42,325 bases of DNA from Bacteroidota bacterium (GTDB lineage: Bacteria; Bacteroidota; Bacteroidia; Sphingobacteriales; Sphingobacteriaceae): the NCBI GenBank assembly GCA_013288235.1, contig JABDCF010000021.1, positions 1-42,325 on the forward strand, given 5' to 3'. The translations under genes and the position numbers were made by a program. Every line of letters begins with the position of its first letter. Position 1 is the first letter of the stretch. Below are positions 25,479 through 33,048 of this stretch, piece after piece. Under the pieces are notes generated by a model. That model was not told the origin of the DNA. It searched no databases and worked only from the letters and a program-made list of their open reading frames with translations.

Positions 25479-26879
25479 TTACAATTCAATTTTTTGATGT
25501 TGATAGGGTATTTCAACAGCGCCAAAGCCTTTATCCAATATCTTTATCCTGAAATGCTGCTGCACTTCGTATTCGCCATGAACAAGAAATACTTTTTTTA
25601 CTTTCCCTGGGTTTTGGGATGCTATAAAATGCAACAGGTCGTCATAATCGCCATGTGCGCTCATTGACTTTATCGATTGTACCTGCGCTTTTACTTCAAA
25701 TTTCTCCCCGTAAATAAATACTTCTTTATCGCCTTTTAATAAATGGCCGCCCAGGGAATTAGGTTCGCAATAGCCAACTATTAAAATGGTGCAGTTTTGG
25801 TTGCCGATGTTATTTTTTATATGATGTTTTACCCGCCCGGCTTCAGCCATTCCCGATGCAGATATAATTACGCACGGCTCCTGGTGGTTGTTTAATGCTT
25901 TCGACTCATCTGTCGATTCTATAAAATGCAAGCCTTTAAACCCGAAAGGGTTGGCATCTACCTTTAAAACATCGCTTACGGCCTTATTATAAACTTCGGG
26001 GTGTGCCATCATTACCTTGGTTGCTTTTTCCGAAAGGGGGCTGTCAACATAATAATCAAGGTCGGGTAAGGTGCCTTTCAGCTCTAAAGAATTTAGGGCA
26101 TACAATAATTCCTGTGTGCGGCCGACGCTAAATGCCGGGATAATTACTTTACCCTTATTGTTTATACAAGTTTGTTTAATAACATCCAATAACCTATCTT
26201 CAATTGGGCCTGCTTCTTTATGCAGCGAATCCCCATAGGTTGATTCAAGTAAAATATAATCCGCCTGTGGGAAAGCTTGCGGGCTTTTTAATAAAATGTC
26301 GCCATAACGGCCAACATCGCCGCTAAAGGTTATTTGGGTGGTTTTTCCATCCTCTATAACCGATAAATGTATTGCTGCGCTGCCAAGCAGGTGGCCGGCA
26401 TCGGTATAACTGAATTTTACCGAGCTGTTTATGGAATATTCCATATCGTAGTCCACTGTCTTAAACAATTTCAGCGATTCAGTTGCCTGCTCTTCGGTGT
26501 AGAGTGTGCTTAATAACGGCAGGTTGTTTTTTTTCCGGTGCTTGTTACTGTATTCGGTATCCATCATTTGGATATGCGCCGAATCAAGCAACAGTATCTT
26601 CACCAGGTCGAAAGTAGCAGGCGTACAAAATATCGTTCCTTCAAAACCTTCGGCAGCCAAACGGGGTATTAAACCGCAGTGATCAATATGCGCGTGCGAC
26701 AAAATTAAATAGTCTACCTTTTTGGGGTTAAAACCAAAATGTTCGTTCAAATCATCGGTACGGTCACCCATGCCCTGGAACATGCCGCAATCAAGTAAAA
26801 TACGTGTGCCGTCATGTAGTTCAACTAAATGTTTGCTGCCGGTTACTGTGCGGGCAGCGCCATGAAAAGTTATAGTCAT
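25479..26879 (-). CDS. Beta-CASP metallo-beta-lactamase-fold ribonuclease-like protein
   Basis: 466 residues. The metal site is SHAHIDHCG with His62, His64, Asp66 and His67; TDAGHLLGSA and ITFSGDVGRYG supply further ligands. The beta-CASP part contains YILLESTYGDS, VIIPAFSVGRTQELLYAL and SASGMAEAGRVKHHIK, and the C-terminal SAHGDYDDLLHF completes the site. This is the Ysh1/CPSF-73-like family of RNA-processing nucleases found across bacteria. Cellular RNA targets are unknown. The toxin-antitoxin pair lies directly downstream on the same strand but has its own promoter. Confidence 0.92.
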   Translation of the reverse strand: MTITFHGAARTVTGSKHLVELHDGTRILLDCGMFQGMGDRTDDLNEHFGFNPKKVDYLILSHAHIDHCGLIPRLAAEGFEGTIFCTPATFDLVKILLLDSAHIQMMDTEYSNKHRKKNNLPLLSTLYTEEQATESLKLFKTVDYDMEYSINSSVKFSYTDAGHLLGSAAIHLSVIEDGKTTQITFSGDVGRYGDILLKSPQAFPQADYILLESTYGDSLHKEAGPIEDRLLDVIKQTCINNKGKVIIPAFSVGRTQELLYALNSLELKGTLPDLDYYVDSPLSEKATKVMMAHPEVYNKAVSDVLKVDANPFGFKGLHFIESTDESKALNNHQEPCVIISASGMAEAGRVKHHIKNNIGNQNCTILIVGYCEPNSLGGHLLKGDKEVFIYGEKFEVKAQVQSIKSMSAHGDYDDLLHFIASQNPGKVKKVFLVHGEYEVQQHFRIKILDKGFGAVEIPYQHQKIEL

Positions 26880-26938
26880 TGGTTAGTTTACGAGGAGGTA
26901 AGCTACAAAAATGCTTTTAAAAAAAGCAAATAAAATAA

Positions 26939-26995
26939 AACTAAGAATTTAGTTGTAAAACTCATTTATATAATTTAATTTTGATTTAGTTGTAA
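26939..26995 (+). promoter_or_regulatory. BlaI-type operator/promoter region
   Basis: ATTTAGTTGTAA occurs twice as an exact 12-bp direct repeat at 26947-26958 and 26984-26995. The first copy also overlaps the dyad AACTAAGAATTTAGTT (26939-26954). Between the copies is a -7 box TAATTTTG (26976-26983), 20 bases after TTG at 26953-26955. Repressor sites thus overlap the -33 region and the start region. This is the expected arrangement for autorepression by the BlaI gene at 27083; binding is inferred. Confidence 0.6.
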
Positions 26996-27082
26996 TTGAT
27001 GTAAGCCTTACGGGTTAAAATGCCTTTAACTTTTGACGTCATACAGCCTTGATAACAATTAGTAACGAACCCCTGGACAACA

Positions 27083-27454
27083 ATGGAAATCAAAGAATTA
27101 ACCCGTGCCGAGGAGCAAATAATGCAGGTACTTTGGCAATTAAAAAAAGGGTATGTAAAAGATGTAATAGAGGTATTGCCCGAACCAAAACCGGCCTATA
27201 ATACCGTATCCACCATCATCAGGATATTGGAAACCAAAGGCTTTGTTGGGCACATCGCTTATGGAAAAAGTCATGAGTACCACCCGGTGATAAGTAAAGA
27301 TCAATATCAAAATTTTGCTACCGATAAATTAATGAGCGGCTATTTTGATAATTCGGTAAAACGGATGTTCTCCTATTTTGTAAAAAAGGAGAAGATAGAT
27401 CTGAAAGAAGCTGATGAGATAATGAAGCTTATTGAAAAACTTAAAGAAAAATAG
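27083..27454 (+). CDS. BlaI/MecI/CopY-family winged-helix repressor
   Basis: 123 residues opening EIKELTRAEEQIMQVLWQLKKGYVKDVIEVLPEPKPAYNTVSTIIRILETKGFVGH, the canonical BlaI/MecI wHTH. The C-terminal dimerisation and cleavage part is LMSGYFDNSVKRMFSYFVKKEKIDLKEADEI. It is paired with an M56 peptidase gene that starts 2 bases after its stop. The classical model is a membrane peptidase that senses a cell-wall signal and triggers cleavage of the repressor. Direct repeats upstream are its probable operators. Confidence 0.92.
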   Translation: MEIKELTRAEEQIMQVLWQLKKGYVKDVIEVLPEPKPAYNTVSTIIRILETKGFVGHIAYGKSHEYHPVISKDQYQNFATDKLMSGYFDNSVKRMFSYFVKKEKIDLKEADEIMKLIEKLKEK

Positions 27455-27456
27455 TT

Positions 27457-29133
27457 ATGAGCTGGTGGCAATACTTAATGCTGGTAAATATTTACCTGCT
27501 GTTATTTTACGGCTTTTATGTTTTACTGTTAAGCCGCGAAACCTTTTTTCAGCTTAACCGCATTTACCTTGTAGCGGCCGCGTTGCTTTCATTTTTTATC
27601 CCATTGATACAATCAAACTGGGTTAAAAATTTATTTATCACGCAAAAAGTACAACTCACCATCTATAGTAGCCCGGTAATGTATTACCGGTTTAAACCCA
27701 TTATTGAGCATACACAAATTACTATAGGGCAAGTGCTGATTGTTGTTTACCTGGCAGGCGTAATTTTTTTGCTGGCAAGGCTTACCTGGCAACTGATAGC
27801 GTTGAAAAAAGTAATAAACCAGCCACAAACAACCGTTGCTTATTCATTTTTTAAAAAAATAAGTGTAGGCGATGACCTTGCAGATCGGGGCGTGATTGCA
27901 GCGCATGAACACGCCCATGCCAGCCAATGGCACTCGGCCGACGTGATGGTTATTGAAGTAGTGATGATCATTAACTGGTTTAACCCGGTTGTTTACCTGT
28001 ACCGATTTGCCATAAAACATATTCATGAGTTTATAGCCGACAGGCAGGCGCTTAGATCAGGCACAGATAAAGTGGATTATGCTATGCTATTACTAAGCCA
28101 AACATTTAACGCGCCAACTCATCAGCTGGTAAACCCATTTTTTAACAAAAGTTTATTAAAACAACGTATCATGATGCTTCAAAAAAACAGGTCGCAACGT
28201 ATAGCGCTTATTAAATACTGCCTTTCGGCCCCGCTATTTATTTTAATGCTGATATTATCATCGGCCACGGTCAATAACAGCAAATCGTTCCGTTTTTTGA
28301 ATAAAAAAGCTGAACAGGTGTTTTTAAGTCCTGCCATTATTACCACTGTGAGTGATAAGGCCAATGAAAGCCAGCAAAACACCATAGATAATGAAAAGCC
28401 CGTAACTAAACAATCCATAAGAAACGCCTCAGTCGCATTGACAGATACTACTCCGCGAAAAGACGATAAGGTATTTACATCGGTAGAAAAACAGCCGACT
28501 TTTCCGGGAGGGCTTGATGGGTTTTATCGTTTTTTGGGCCAGAACATAAGATATCCTGCCGAAGCCCGTAAAAATAATACGCAGGGAAGGGTCATCGTTA
28601 CATTTATAGTAGAGAAAGACGGATCATTAAGCGATGTTCACGTAATAAGAGGCATTGGGTCAGGTGCTGATGAAGAGTCGGTAAGGGTGCTAAAACTATC
28701 GCCTAACTGGGAGCCCGGGATTCAAAATGGGAAACCTGTAAGGGTGGCGTATACAGTACCAATAGCGTTTACAATAGAAGGATCCCACCTGGTTAAACCA
28801 ACTGAAAATAAAATAGGCGAGGTAGGCAACGGCCAGGCCCAGGAAAAGATTTCTCTTGCGTCAATGAATGTAATTGTCACAAAAGCTGATTCCAGCAATA
28901 AAAGTGTTGCCCTTAATTTAACGGATTTGCCGGGGAAGCCATTGTATATTCTCGATGGCAAGGAAGTGAGTGATATGTCAATGATAGATCCGCACGATAT
29001 TGAAAGTATTGCAGTACTAAAAGAAGGGCCAAAAACCGCACTATATGGCACCAAGGGTGCTAATGGCGTGATTATCATTACTACAAAAAAGAAATTGATA
29101 AACTTACAACTGAGCGTACCGGCAAAAAATTAA
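27457..29133 (+). CDS. M56 (BlaR1-like) peptidase fused to TonB C-terminal and plug-like domains
   Basis: 558 residues. The N-terminus has several membrane helices (residues 5-25, 35-55, 90-110), then the M56 zinc motif HEHAHASQW with His150, Glu151, His154 and Glu191 (HEFIADRQ). After another helix near 255 comes a low-complexity linker. A TonB C-terminal domain occupies about residues 338-437 (FPGGLDGFYRFLGQNIRYPAEARKN, GRVIVTFIVEKDG). The end (about 494-548) resembles a TonB-dependent-receptor plug segment (LYILDGKEVSDMS, DIESIAVLKEGPKTALYGTKGANGVIIITT). There is no penicillin-binding sensor domain, so the signal is not beta-lactam by the standard route. Confidence 0.9.
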   Translation: MSWWQYLMLVNIYLLLFYGFYVLLLSRETFFQLNRIYLVAAALLSFFIPLIQSNWVKNLFITQKVQLTIYSSPVMYYRFKPIIEHTQITIGQVLIVVYLAGVIFLLARLTWQLIALKKVINQPQTTVAYSFFKKISVGDDLADRGVIAAHEHAHASQWHSADVMVIEVVMIINWFNPVVYLYRFAIKHIHEFIADRQALRSGTDKVDYAMLLLSQTFNAPTHQLVNPFFNKSLLKQRIMMLQKNRSQRIALIKYCLSAPLFILMLILSSATVNNSKSFRFLNKKAEQVFLSPAIITTVSDKANESQQNTIDNEKPVTKQSIRNASVALTDTTPRKDDKVFTSVEKQPTFPGGLDGFYRFLGQNIRYPAEARKNNTQGRVIVTFIVEKDGSLSDVHVIRGIGSGADEESVRVLKLSPNWEPGIQNGKPVRVAYTVPIAFTIEGSHLVKPTENKIGEVGNGQAQEKISLASMNVIVTKADSSNKSVALNLTDLPGKPLYILDGKEVSDMSMIDPHDIESIAVLKEGPKTALYGTKGANGVIIITTKKKLINLQLSVPAKN

Positions 29134-29170
29134 ACCAGGCAGAATAGGACGGGTCTATAATAAAAACACA

Positions 29171-29204
29171 ATGGCAGCCATAAGCAAACGGCTGCCATTT
29201 TTAT
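29171..29204 (+). terminator. Terminator after the BlaI/M56 operon
   Basis: ATGGCAGCC and GGCTGCCAT form a 9-bp perfect stem (29171-29179, 29190-29198) around a 10-base loop, followed by a T-rich run. A classical intrinsic terminator 37 bases past the M56 stop. Confidence 0.85.
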
Positions 29205-29260
29205 TTGAACAACTTTTTTTATCCTGATTAATTTTTACATTTATATAAAAATCTAATCAC

Positions 29261-29662
29261 ATGAACTGGAAAATAATTTTTCAATTGTCAATTTTTGGGT
29301 TGATAATGGCCTTTGGTACCATATCACTTATTCCGGAAAAAGTTGAACCAGCATTTTGGCTGATCATATTTATTTTTTGTGCCATAGTTATTGCCAAAGT
29401 TTGCCCGGGTAAGTTTTTTCTGCATGGCTTTTTGGTAAGCCTGGTTAATTGTGTATGGATAACCGCAGTGCATGTTATTTTCAGGAATACATATGTTGTG
29501 CACCATCCTCAAATGGCCTCAATGAGTGCTAATATGCCTGCAGCGCTTGCAGTTCATCCAAGGTTGGCTATGGTAATAACGGGACCCATTTTTGGCGTAA
29601 TGTTTGGCATTATCCTCGGGCTATTTTCCCTTGCAGCTTCCTTCATTGTAAAAAAGAAATAA
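29261..29662 (+). CDS. Small multi-pass membrane protein of unknown function
   Basis: 133 residues with about four membrane helices (residues 5-22, 32-46, 52-70 and 105-128) and a His/Met-containing loop (YVVHHPQMASMSANMPAALAVHP). Ends in a basic tail FIVKKK, typical of a cytoplasmic C-terminus. I recognise no specific family. It follows the terminator of the BlaI/M56 operon, so it is a separate unit, and is convergent with the gene at 29757. Confidence 0.65.
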   Translation: MNWKIIFQLSIFGLIMAFGTISLIPEKVEPAFWLIIFIFCAIVIAKVCPGKFFLHGFLVSLVNCVWITAVHVIFRNTYVVHHPQMASMSANMPAALAVHPRLAMVITGPIFGVMFGIILGLFSLAASFIVKKK

Positions 29663-29671
29663 GTCTTTTTC

Positions 29672-29752
29672 TAAGTCTAAAGCCAAAAGTTGAAAGTCTT
29701 AAGTCAAAGCAATAACCTGACTTAAGACTTTCGGCTAAAGACTTCGGACTTA
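29672..29752. repeat. Word-repeat hairpin (AAGTCTTAAGTC vocabulary), convergent gap
   Basis: GAAAGTCTTAAGTCA at 29692-29706 pairs perfectly with TGACTTAAGACTTTC at 29718-29732 around an 11-base loop. Outside, AAGTCTAAAGCC and GGCTAAAGACTTCGGACTT continue the imperfect stem. It fills the gap between two convergent genes and could act as a bidirectional terminator. Confidence 0.72.
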
Positions 29753-29756
29753 AAAA

Positions 29757-30071
29757 CTACCTGTGCAATTTTGGATTAAAGGCAATAAGGTAGGTTACAT
29801 TTTTTTGCATTATTGAATTAACATCAAAACTCATCGAATTGCTTATCGTTCCTACCAATTTTGATTTAACCACCCTGAAAAGTTCTAATAAAACTTCCTG
29901 GGCCGGATGAGCGGATACAGTTGGATAGTAATCCTTTTCGATTTTTACTTTTTCAATATCGGTAACCAAACTAAATTCCCAGCCTTCAAGGGTACTCTGG
30001 CCGTATTCGCTTGCACAATTCTTTACATCATACACATATTCCCGTGCTTGTGATTCTATCGATTTTATCAT
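29757..30071 (-). CDS. Hypothetical protein coupled to a Lys-rich microprotein
   Basis: 104 residues with no signal peptide or membrane helix (IKSIESQAREYVYDVKNCASEYG, GWEFSLVTDIEKVKIEKDYYPTVSAHPAQEVLLELFRVVKSKLVGT). I do not recognise a family. Its ATG overlaps the stop of the preceding 45-codon gene by one base (TAATG), so translational coupling is very likely. The two genes form a compact unit on the minus strand, probably read from a promoter in the gap 30209-30556. Confidence 0.65.
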   Translation of the reverse strand: MIKSIESQAREYVYDVKNCASEYGQSTLEGWEFSLVTDIEKVKIEKDYYPTVSAHPAQEVLLELFRVVKSKLVGTISNSMSFDVNSIMQKNVTYLIAFNPKLHR

Positions 30072-30208
30072 TATTTTTTCTTTTTCGCTGCTTCCATTAT
30101 TGGTTTCACCACATTGCTTTTCCCTGATTGATAATCAGAAGGCGCCTTTTTTGAAAGCGGGTTTGCCACCTTTTTTTTCTCTTTAACGGCTTGTCGGTCT
30201 TTGCTCAT
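30071..30208 (-). CDS. Lysine-rich microprotein (45 aa)
   Basis: The ATG at 30208 opens MSKDRQAVKEKKKVANPLSK and the frame ends in EAAKKKK followed by TAA, giving 45 residues with 13 lysines. Codon structure is clean, and the stop overlaps the next gene's start by one base, which supports a real gene. The middle contains SDYQSGKSNVVKP. It may bind nucleic acid or ribosomes through its charge, but that is speculation; no family is recognised. Confidence 0.65.
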   Translation of the reverse strand: MSKDRQAVKEKKKVANPLSKKAPSDYQSGKSNVVKPIMEAAKKKK

Positions 30209-30460
30209 TTTTTTAATTTTTTATATAACTGTGTTTTCGGCAGTGCCTATCTTATTTAAACATTAAACCTGGCATTGAAGAAATGTAATTAAGCTTAATT
30301 TGTTAGCTGAATGGGTTTCTTTTATGGAAGGGGTGTAAATTCTTTGAATGAATTATAAAGGAATTTACTAAAGGTAAGCTTTAATATCCAATTAGAAGAA
30401 TGTTATAGCTAAAACGCAACACCAGGCTATTTATTTCGGTTTAATAATAATTACATAAAA

Positions 30461-30494
30461 GCATTTACATATAAATGCAAAATTTATACCTTTG
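30461..30494 (+). promoter_or_regulatory. SPW-gene promoter with upstream dyad
   Basis: The -7 box TACCTTTG lies at 30487-30494, 62 bases before the ATG. Upstream, GCATTTA and TAAATGC (30461-30467, 30472-30478) form a perfect dyad with a 4-base centre, placed over the expected -33 region, a candidate operator. The rest of the 348-base divergent gap (30209-30460) is AT-rich with no further support for a gene. Confidence 0.45.
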
Positions 30495-30556
30495 GCAACA
30501 AATACCAGCTATTGGTGTTTATTTTACAAAACGTTAAATATCATTAATTCAAAAAA

Positions 30557-30985
30557 ATGAAACCATTTATTTCCACAGCCTTTTACGGTGTTTTAAACTA
30601 TATCATCGCCTTTACGCTTATAGCTTCACCCTGGTTATTCGGGTTGAAGGATGTTTCCAGTGCTGCTTTTTTAATGCCTTTGTATATTGGCTGGCTGCAA
30701 CTGATCATGGCTATTTTTGTTGATAACGAAACTGGTTTTGTAAAGCAATTCCCAATGCAGATACACCTTGCACTTGATGTAGCAATGGGCTTTATATTGG
30801 CGGTATCGCCATGGCTGTACACTTTTTCTTCAAAAGCTTTCTGGCCTGAATTGTTGATAGGTGGCCTTTTATTCTTTTTGGGCCTTTTTACAAGGAAATC
30901 GCCTTTTGCAACCAGGCCACACCAGGCTGCTCGTGAAGGGCTATTAACTTCTACCGATTCGTATGAAGGCAGGTTAAACATATGA
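30557..30985 (+). CDS. SPW-repeat membrane protein
   Basis: 142 residues with two copies of the SPW unit: IASPWLFGL (Ser24-Pro25-Trp26) and AVSPWLYTF (Ser84-Pro85-Trp86), each within a pair of membrane helices, four helices in all. The C-terminal 30 residues are hydrophilic. The family has no known activity. It has a promoter with a dyad upstream and reads divergently from the coupled small-gene pair. Confidence 0.85.
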   Translation: MKPFISTAFYGVLNYIIAFTLIASPWLFGLKDVSSAAFLMPLYIGWLQLIMAIFVDNETGFVKQFPMQIHLALDVAMGFILAVSPWLYTFSSKAFWPELLIGGLLFFLGLFTRKSPFATRPHQAAREGLLTSTDSYEGRLNI

Positions 30986-31050
30986 GGATTATGCTGTAAC
31001 TAAAAATATTACGGGGCTTGGTAGGTTAAAACTTACTAAGCCTTTTTCAT

Positions 31051-31365
31051 TTATAGATATCCGTTTAATGTGCTTTTTAAAATATCAATCAGTTCCGCAT
31101 CCCCGAATTTGTAATTATCGTCAATATTCAATACGATTAGTTGTTTCCCAGTGGTCACAAACTGTTGTTTAAGTAACTCTTTGTGTTTTGTTTCCATCAC
31201 AAATACCAGGTCGGCCCAATCCAATAATTTTTGGTTAACTTTTATCCTCGCTTTACTGCTTGTTCCTGCCGAGCGGGCGTTATGCTCCGGGTGGTTTTTA
31301 AACAGCATCTCGGCAGTTGGGCTGCGCCACTGATTTTTACTGCATATGAAGAGAAGGTTTGACAA
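31051..31365 (-). CDS. Short low-molecular-weight tyrosine phosphatase-like protein
   Basis: 104 residues, against about 150 for classical LMW-PTPs. The P-loop CSKNQWRS places catalytic Cys8 and Arg14 next to the N-terminus (C-x5-R). ADLVFVMETKHKELL follows as in the family, and the segment IDDNYKF holds the likely general-acid Asp. The only start that keeps the P-loop is TTG at 31365, preceded directly by an in-frame TAA, and the first ATG lies after the loop. I therefore accept the TTG start. Expected role: protein or small-molecule phosphomonoester hydrolysis. Substrate unknown. Confidence 0.8.
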   Translation of the reverse strand: MSNLLFICSKNQWRSPTAEMLFKNHPEHNARSAGTSSKARIKVNQKLLDWADLVFVMETKHKELLKQQFVTTGKQLIVLNIDDNYKFGDAELIDILKSTLNGYL

Positions 31366-31404
31366 TTAGAAAAATTTGCTAATAGGCGTACTTTGAATTG
31401 CCGT

Positions 31405-31956
31405 TTACATGCCCCGTCTCGGCATCCAAACCTGGCTCTTTATCATCCACTTACCATTTACCACACGTAATATAAAAGTGAATGCCCCATCAGCAGTAAA
31501 TTTTTGTTTTTGAGGTAAATTACCTGTAAAAATAACAGGCACCACGATATAAAAGTTATCTGCCGAATGCTGGAAAACAGTTATGTTGCCTATCGACCCC
31601 CTAAGTTTAGTTAACTTGTTATCCTTGCAAACCTGTTCAACCGCGTTTACCCATTGAACACCCGCTGTTGGCCCATTCCACGAATAAGGCGGTTCATCAT
31701 CAGCAACCACCGCATTTTGGGTATATAAATTTGCAACGATATCGATGTTGAATGAGTTGAGCGAGTTAATGGCGGCTTCTACAATATCCATCACTTCGGC
31801 AGGGGGCGTACTATCAATTAATGGAAGGGAATGGCCATAAACCTTTACATTTTTACTTAAAACAGTCGTGTGGTTTTCTTTTGCTGCAACGCGTGTTACC
31901 AATAGCATTACCGCAAGTAATATAAAAGCTGAAACAGGCAGAATATTTTTCTTCAT
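31405..31956 (-). CDS. Exported NTF2/SnoaL-like (DUF4440-type) protein
   Basis: 183 residues with a signal segment (MKKNILPVSAFILLAVMLLVTRVAA). The rest is an NTF2-like cone: VMDIVEAAINSLNSFNIDIVANLYTQNAVVADDEPP, AFTFILRVVNGKWMIKSQVW. Members bind small hydrophobic ligands or act as isomerases or hydrolases; no catalytic set can be read. Single gene on the minus strand, 39 bases upstream of the phosphatase gene. Confidence 0.75.
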   Translation of the reverse strand: MKKNILPVSAFILLAVMLLVTRVAAKENHTTVLSKNVKVYGHSLPLIDSTPPAEVMDIVEAAINSLNSFNIDIVANLYTQNAVVADDEPPYSWNGPTAGVQWVNAVEQVCKDNKLTKLRGSIGNITVFQHSADNFYIVVPVIFTGNLPQKQKFTADGAFTFILRVVNGKWMIKSQVWMPRRGM

Positions 31957-32056
31957 AATTTATGCAATAACAGCCAGTTGGCACATTTTACAATGCAATG
32001 TTAAATTAAATAAATGCTTTGAAACGTAAGCAATATTTCCTCCGAATATAAAAAAA

Positions 32057-32087
32057 TAAAATGCGGTTTGTTAAGAACCGCATTTTA
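32057..32087. terminator. Bidirectional terminator after the FKBP gene
   Basis: TAAAATGCGGTT and AACCGCATTTTA form a 12-bp perfect stem with a 7-base loop and A/T tracts on both sides, 33 bases past the FKBP stop on the minus strand. Confidence 0.8.
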
Positions 32088-32119
32088 TAAAACTTTCGGA
32101 GTCCAAAAATCATTTAAGG

Positions 32120-32587
32120 CTAATTTGAAAAGGCAAGCAGGTTAATCTTAAATATCAATACCGAATTAACCGGGATACCGCCGCCGGGTGAGCTGTTGCC
32201 ATAACCTAAAGCAGAGGGAATCAATAAAAGTATGGTGCCGCCTGCATTAATGTGGGGTATGCCAACCTGCCAGCCCTGTATGAAGCTATTTAATGGATTA
32301 GTTATATTAGATGTTGGCGCAAAAACACTGCCGTTTAGTAACGAGCCTGTATAATTAACATCAACTGTTGAAGCAACAGTTGGATATGCCCCGGTACCCG
32401 GGGTTATGATGGAGTAATAAAGTCCGGATGGATCTTTTGTAGCGGTAATTTTATTGGCTGCTATATATGCCTGTATAGCGGCGTCGTCAGTTGCAGCTTG
32501 TTGTGCAGCATTAAATGCCGGAGCCGATTTTTTGCACGATGCAAATCCAATAAATACAAGGCTTAAAAGTAAAAAGTATTTTTTCAT
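32120..32587 (-). CDS. FKBP-type peptidyl-prolyl isomerase lipoprotein
   Basis: 155 residues. The signal peptide ends in a lipobox (IGFASC, Cys18), so the protein is a lipoprotein. The C-terminal FKBP domain contains GAYPTVASTVDVNYTGSLLNGSVF, NSFIQGWQVGIPHINAGGTILLLIPSALGYG and GIPVNSVLIFKINLL. These are the core elements of FKBP isomerases; expected role is protein folding at the periplasmic face. Divergent from the CsaA-like gene. Confidence 0.9.
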   Translation of the reverse strand: MKKYFLLLSLVFIGFASCKKSAPAFNAAQQAATDDAAIQAYIAANKITATKDPSGLYYSIITPGTGAYPTVASTVDVNYTGSLLNGSVFAPTSNITNPLNSFIQGWQVGIPHINAGGTILLLIPSALGYGNSSPGGGIPVNSVLIFKINLLAFSN

Positions 32588-32700
32588 GTTCTGTTTTTAG
32601 GGTCTATAACGGTTCTATCAGCAAAAATTATATGCTTATGCGTTATGACTTGCCAAAAATAAAAAATTCCCGGCAAATAAGGGGATTTGGACAAGGTTTA

Positions 32701-32708
32701 TAACTTTG
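32701..32708 (+). promoter_or_regulatory. Candidate -7 box 4 bases before the CsaA-like start
   Basis: TAACTTTG matches TAnnTTTG and lies immediately upstream of the ATG at 32713, which would make a leaderless or nearly leaderless mRNA. No clear -33 element at normal spacing. Confidence 0.3.
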
Positions 32709-32712
32709 CAAC

Positions 32713-33048
32713 ATGGAAACCATTAGCTGGCACGATTTTGAAAAGGTGGAACTGCATGCCGGAACTATACTTGAAGTAGTAGATTTCCCCGAAGCCCGTA
32801 AGCCTGCTTTTAAAATAAAGGTTGATTTTGGCCCTTTGGGTATAAAATGGTCGAGCGCACAAATTACCAAACACTATACCATAGAAGAACTTAAAGGTCG
32901 GCAAATAATAGGCGTAGTTAATTTCCCTGAAAAGCAAATAGCCAACTTTATGTCGCAATTTTTGGTCACAGGTTTTGCCGACGAAAATGGGGATATTGTT
33001 TTGGCATCGATTGATAAACGCGTCCCGGACGGGAGTAAACTGATATAA
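32713..33048 (+). CDS. CsaA-like tRNA-binding (OB-fold) protein
   Basis: 111 residues aligned end to end with the CsaA family: [97 protein letters not shown]. CsaA proteins are OB-fold homodimers with tRNA-binding (Trbp111-like) surfaces, with chaperone roles reported in Bacillus. The stop codon overlaps the TadA start by one base (TAATG), so the two are translationally coupled. Confidence 0.9.
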   Translation: METISWHDFEKVELHAGTILEVVDFPEARKPAFKIKVDFGPLGIKWSSAQITKHYTIEELKGRQIIGVVNFPEKQIANFMSQFLVTGFADENGDIVLASIDKRVPDGSKLI

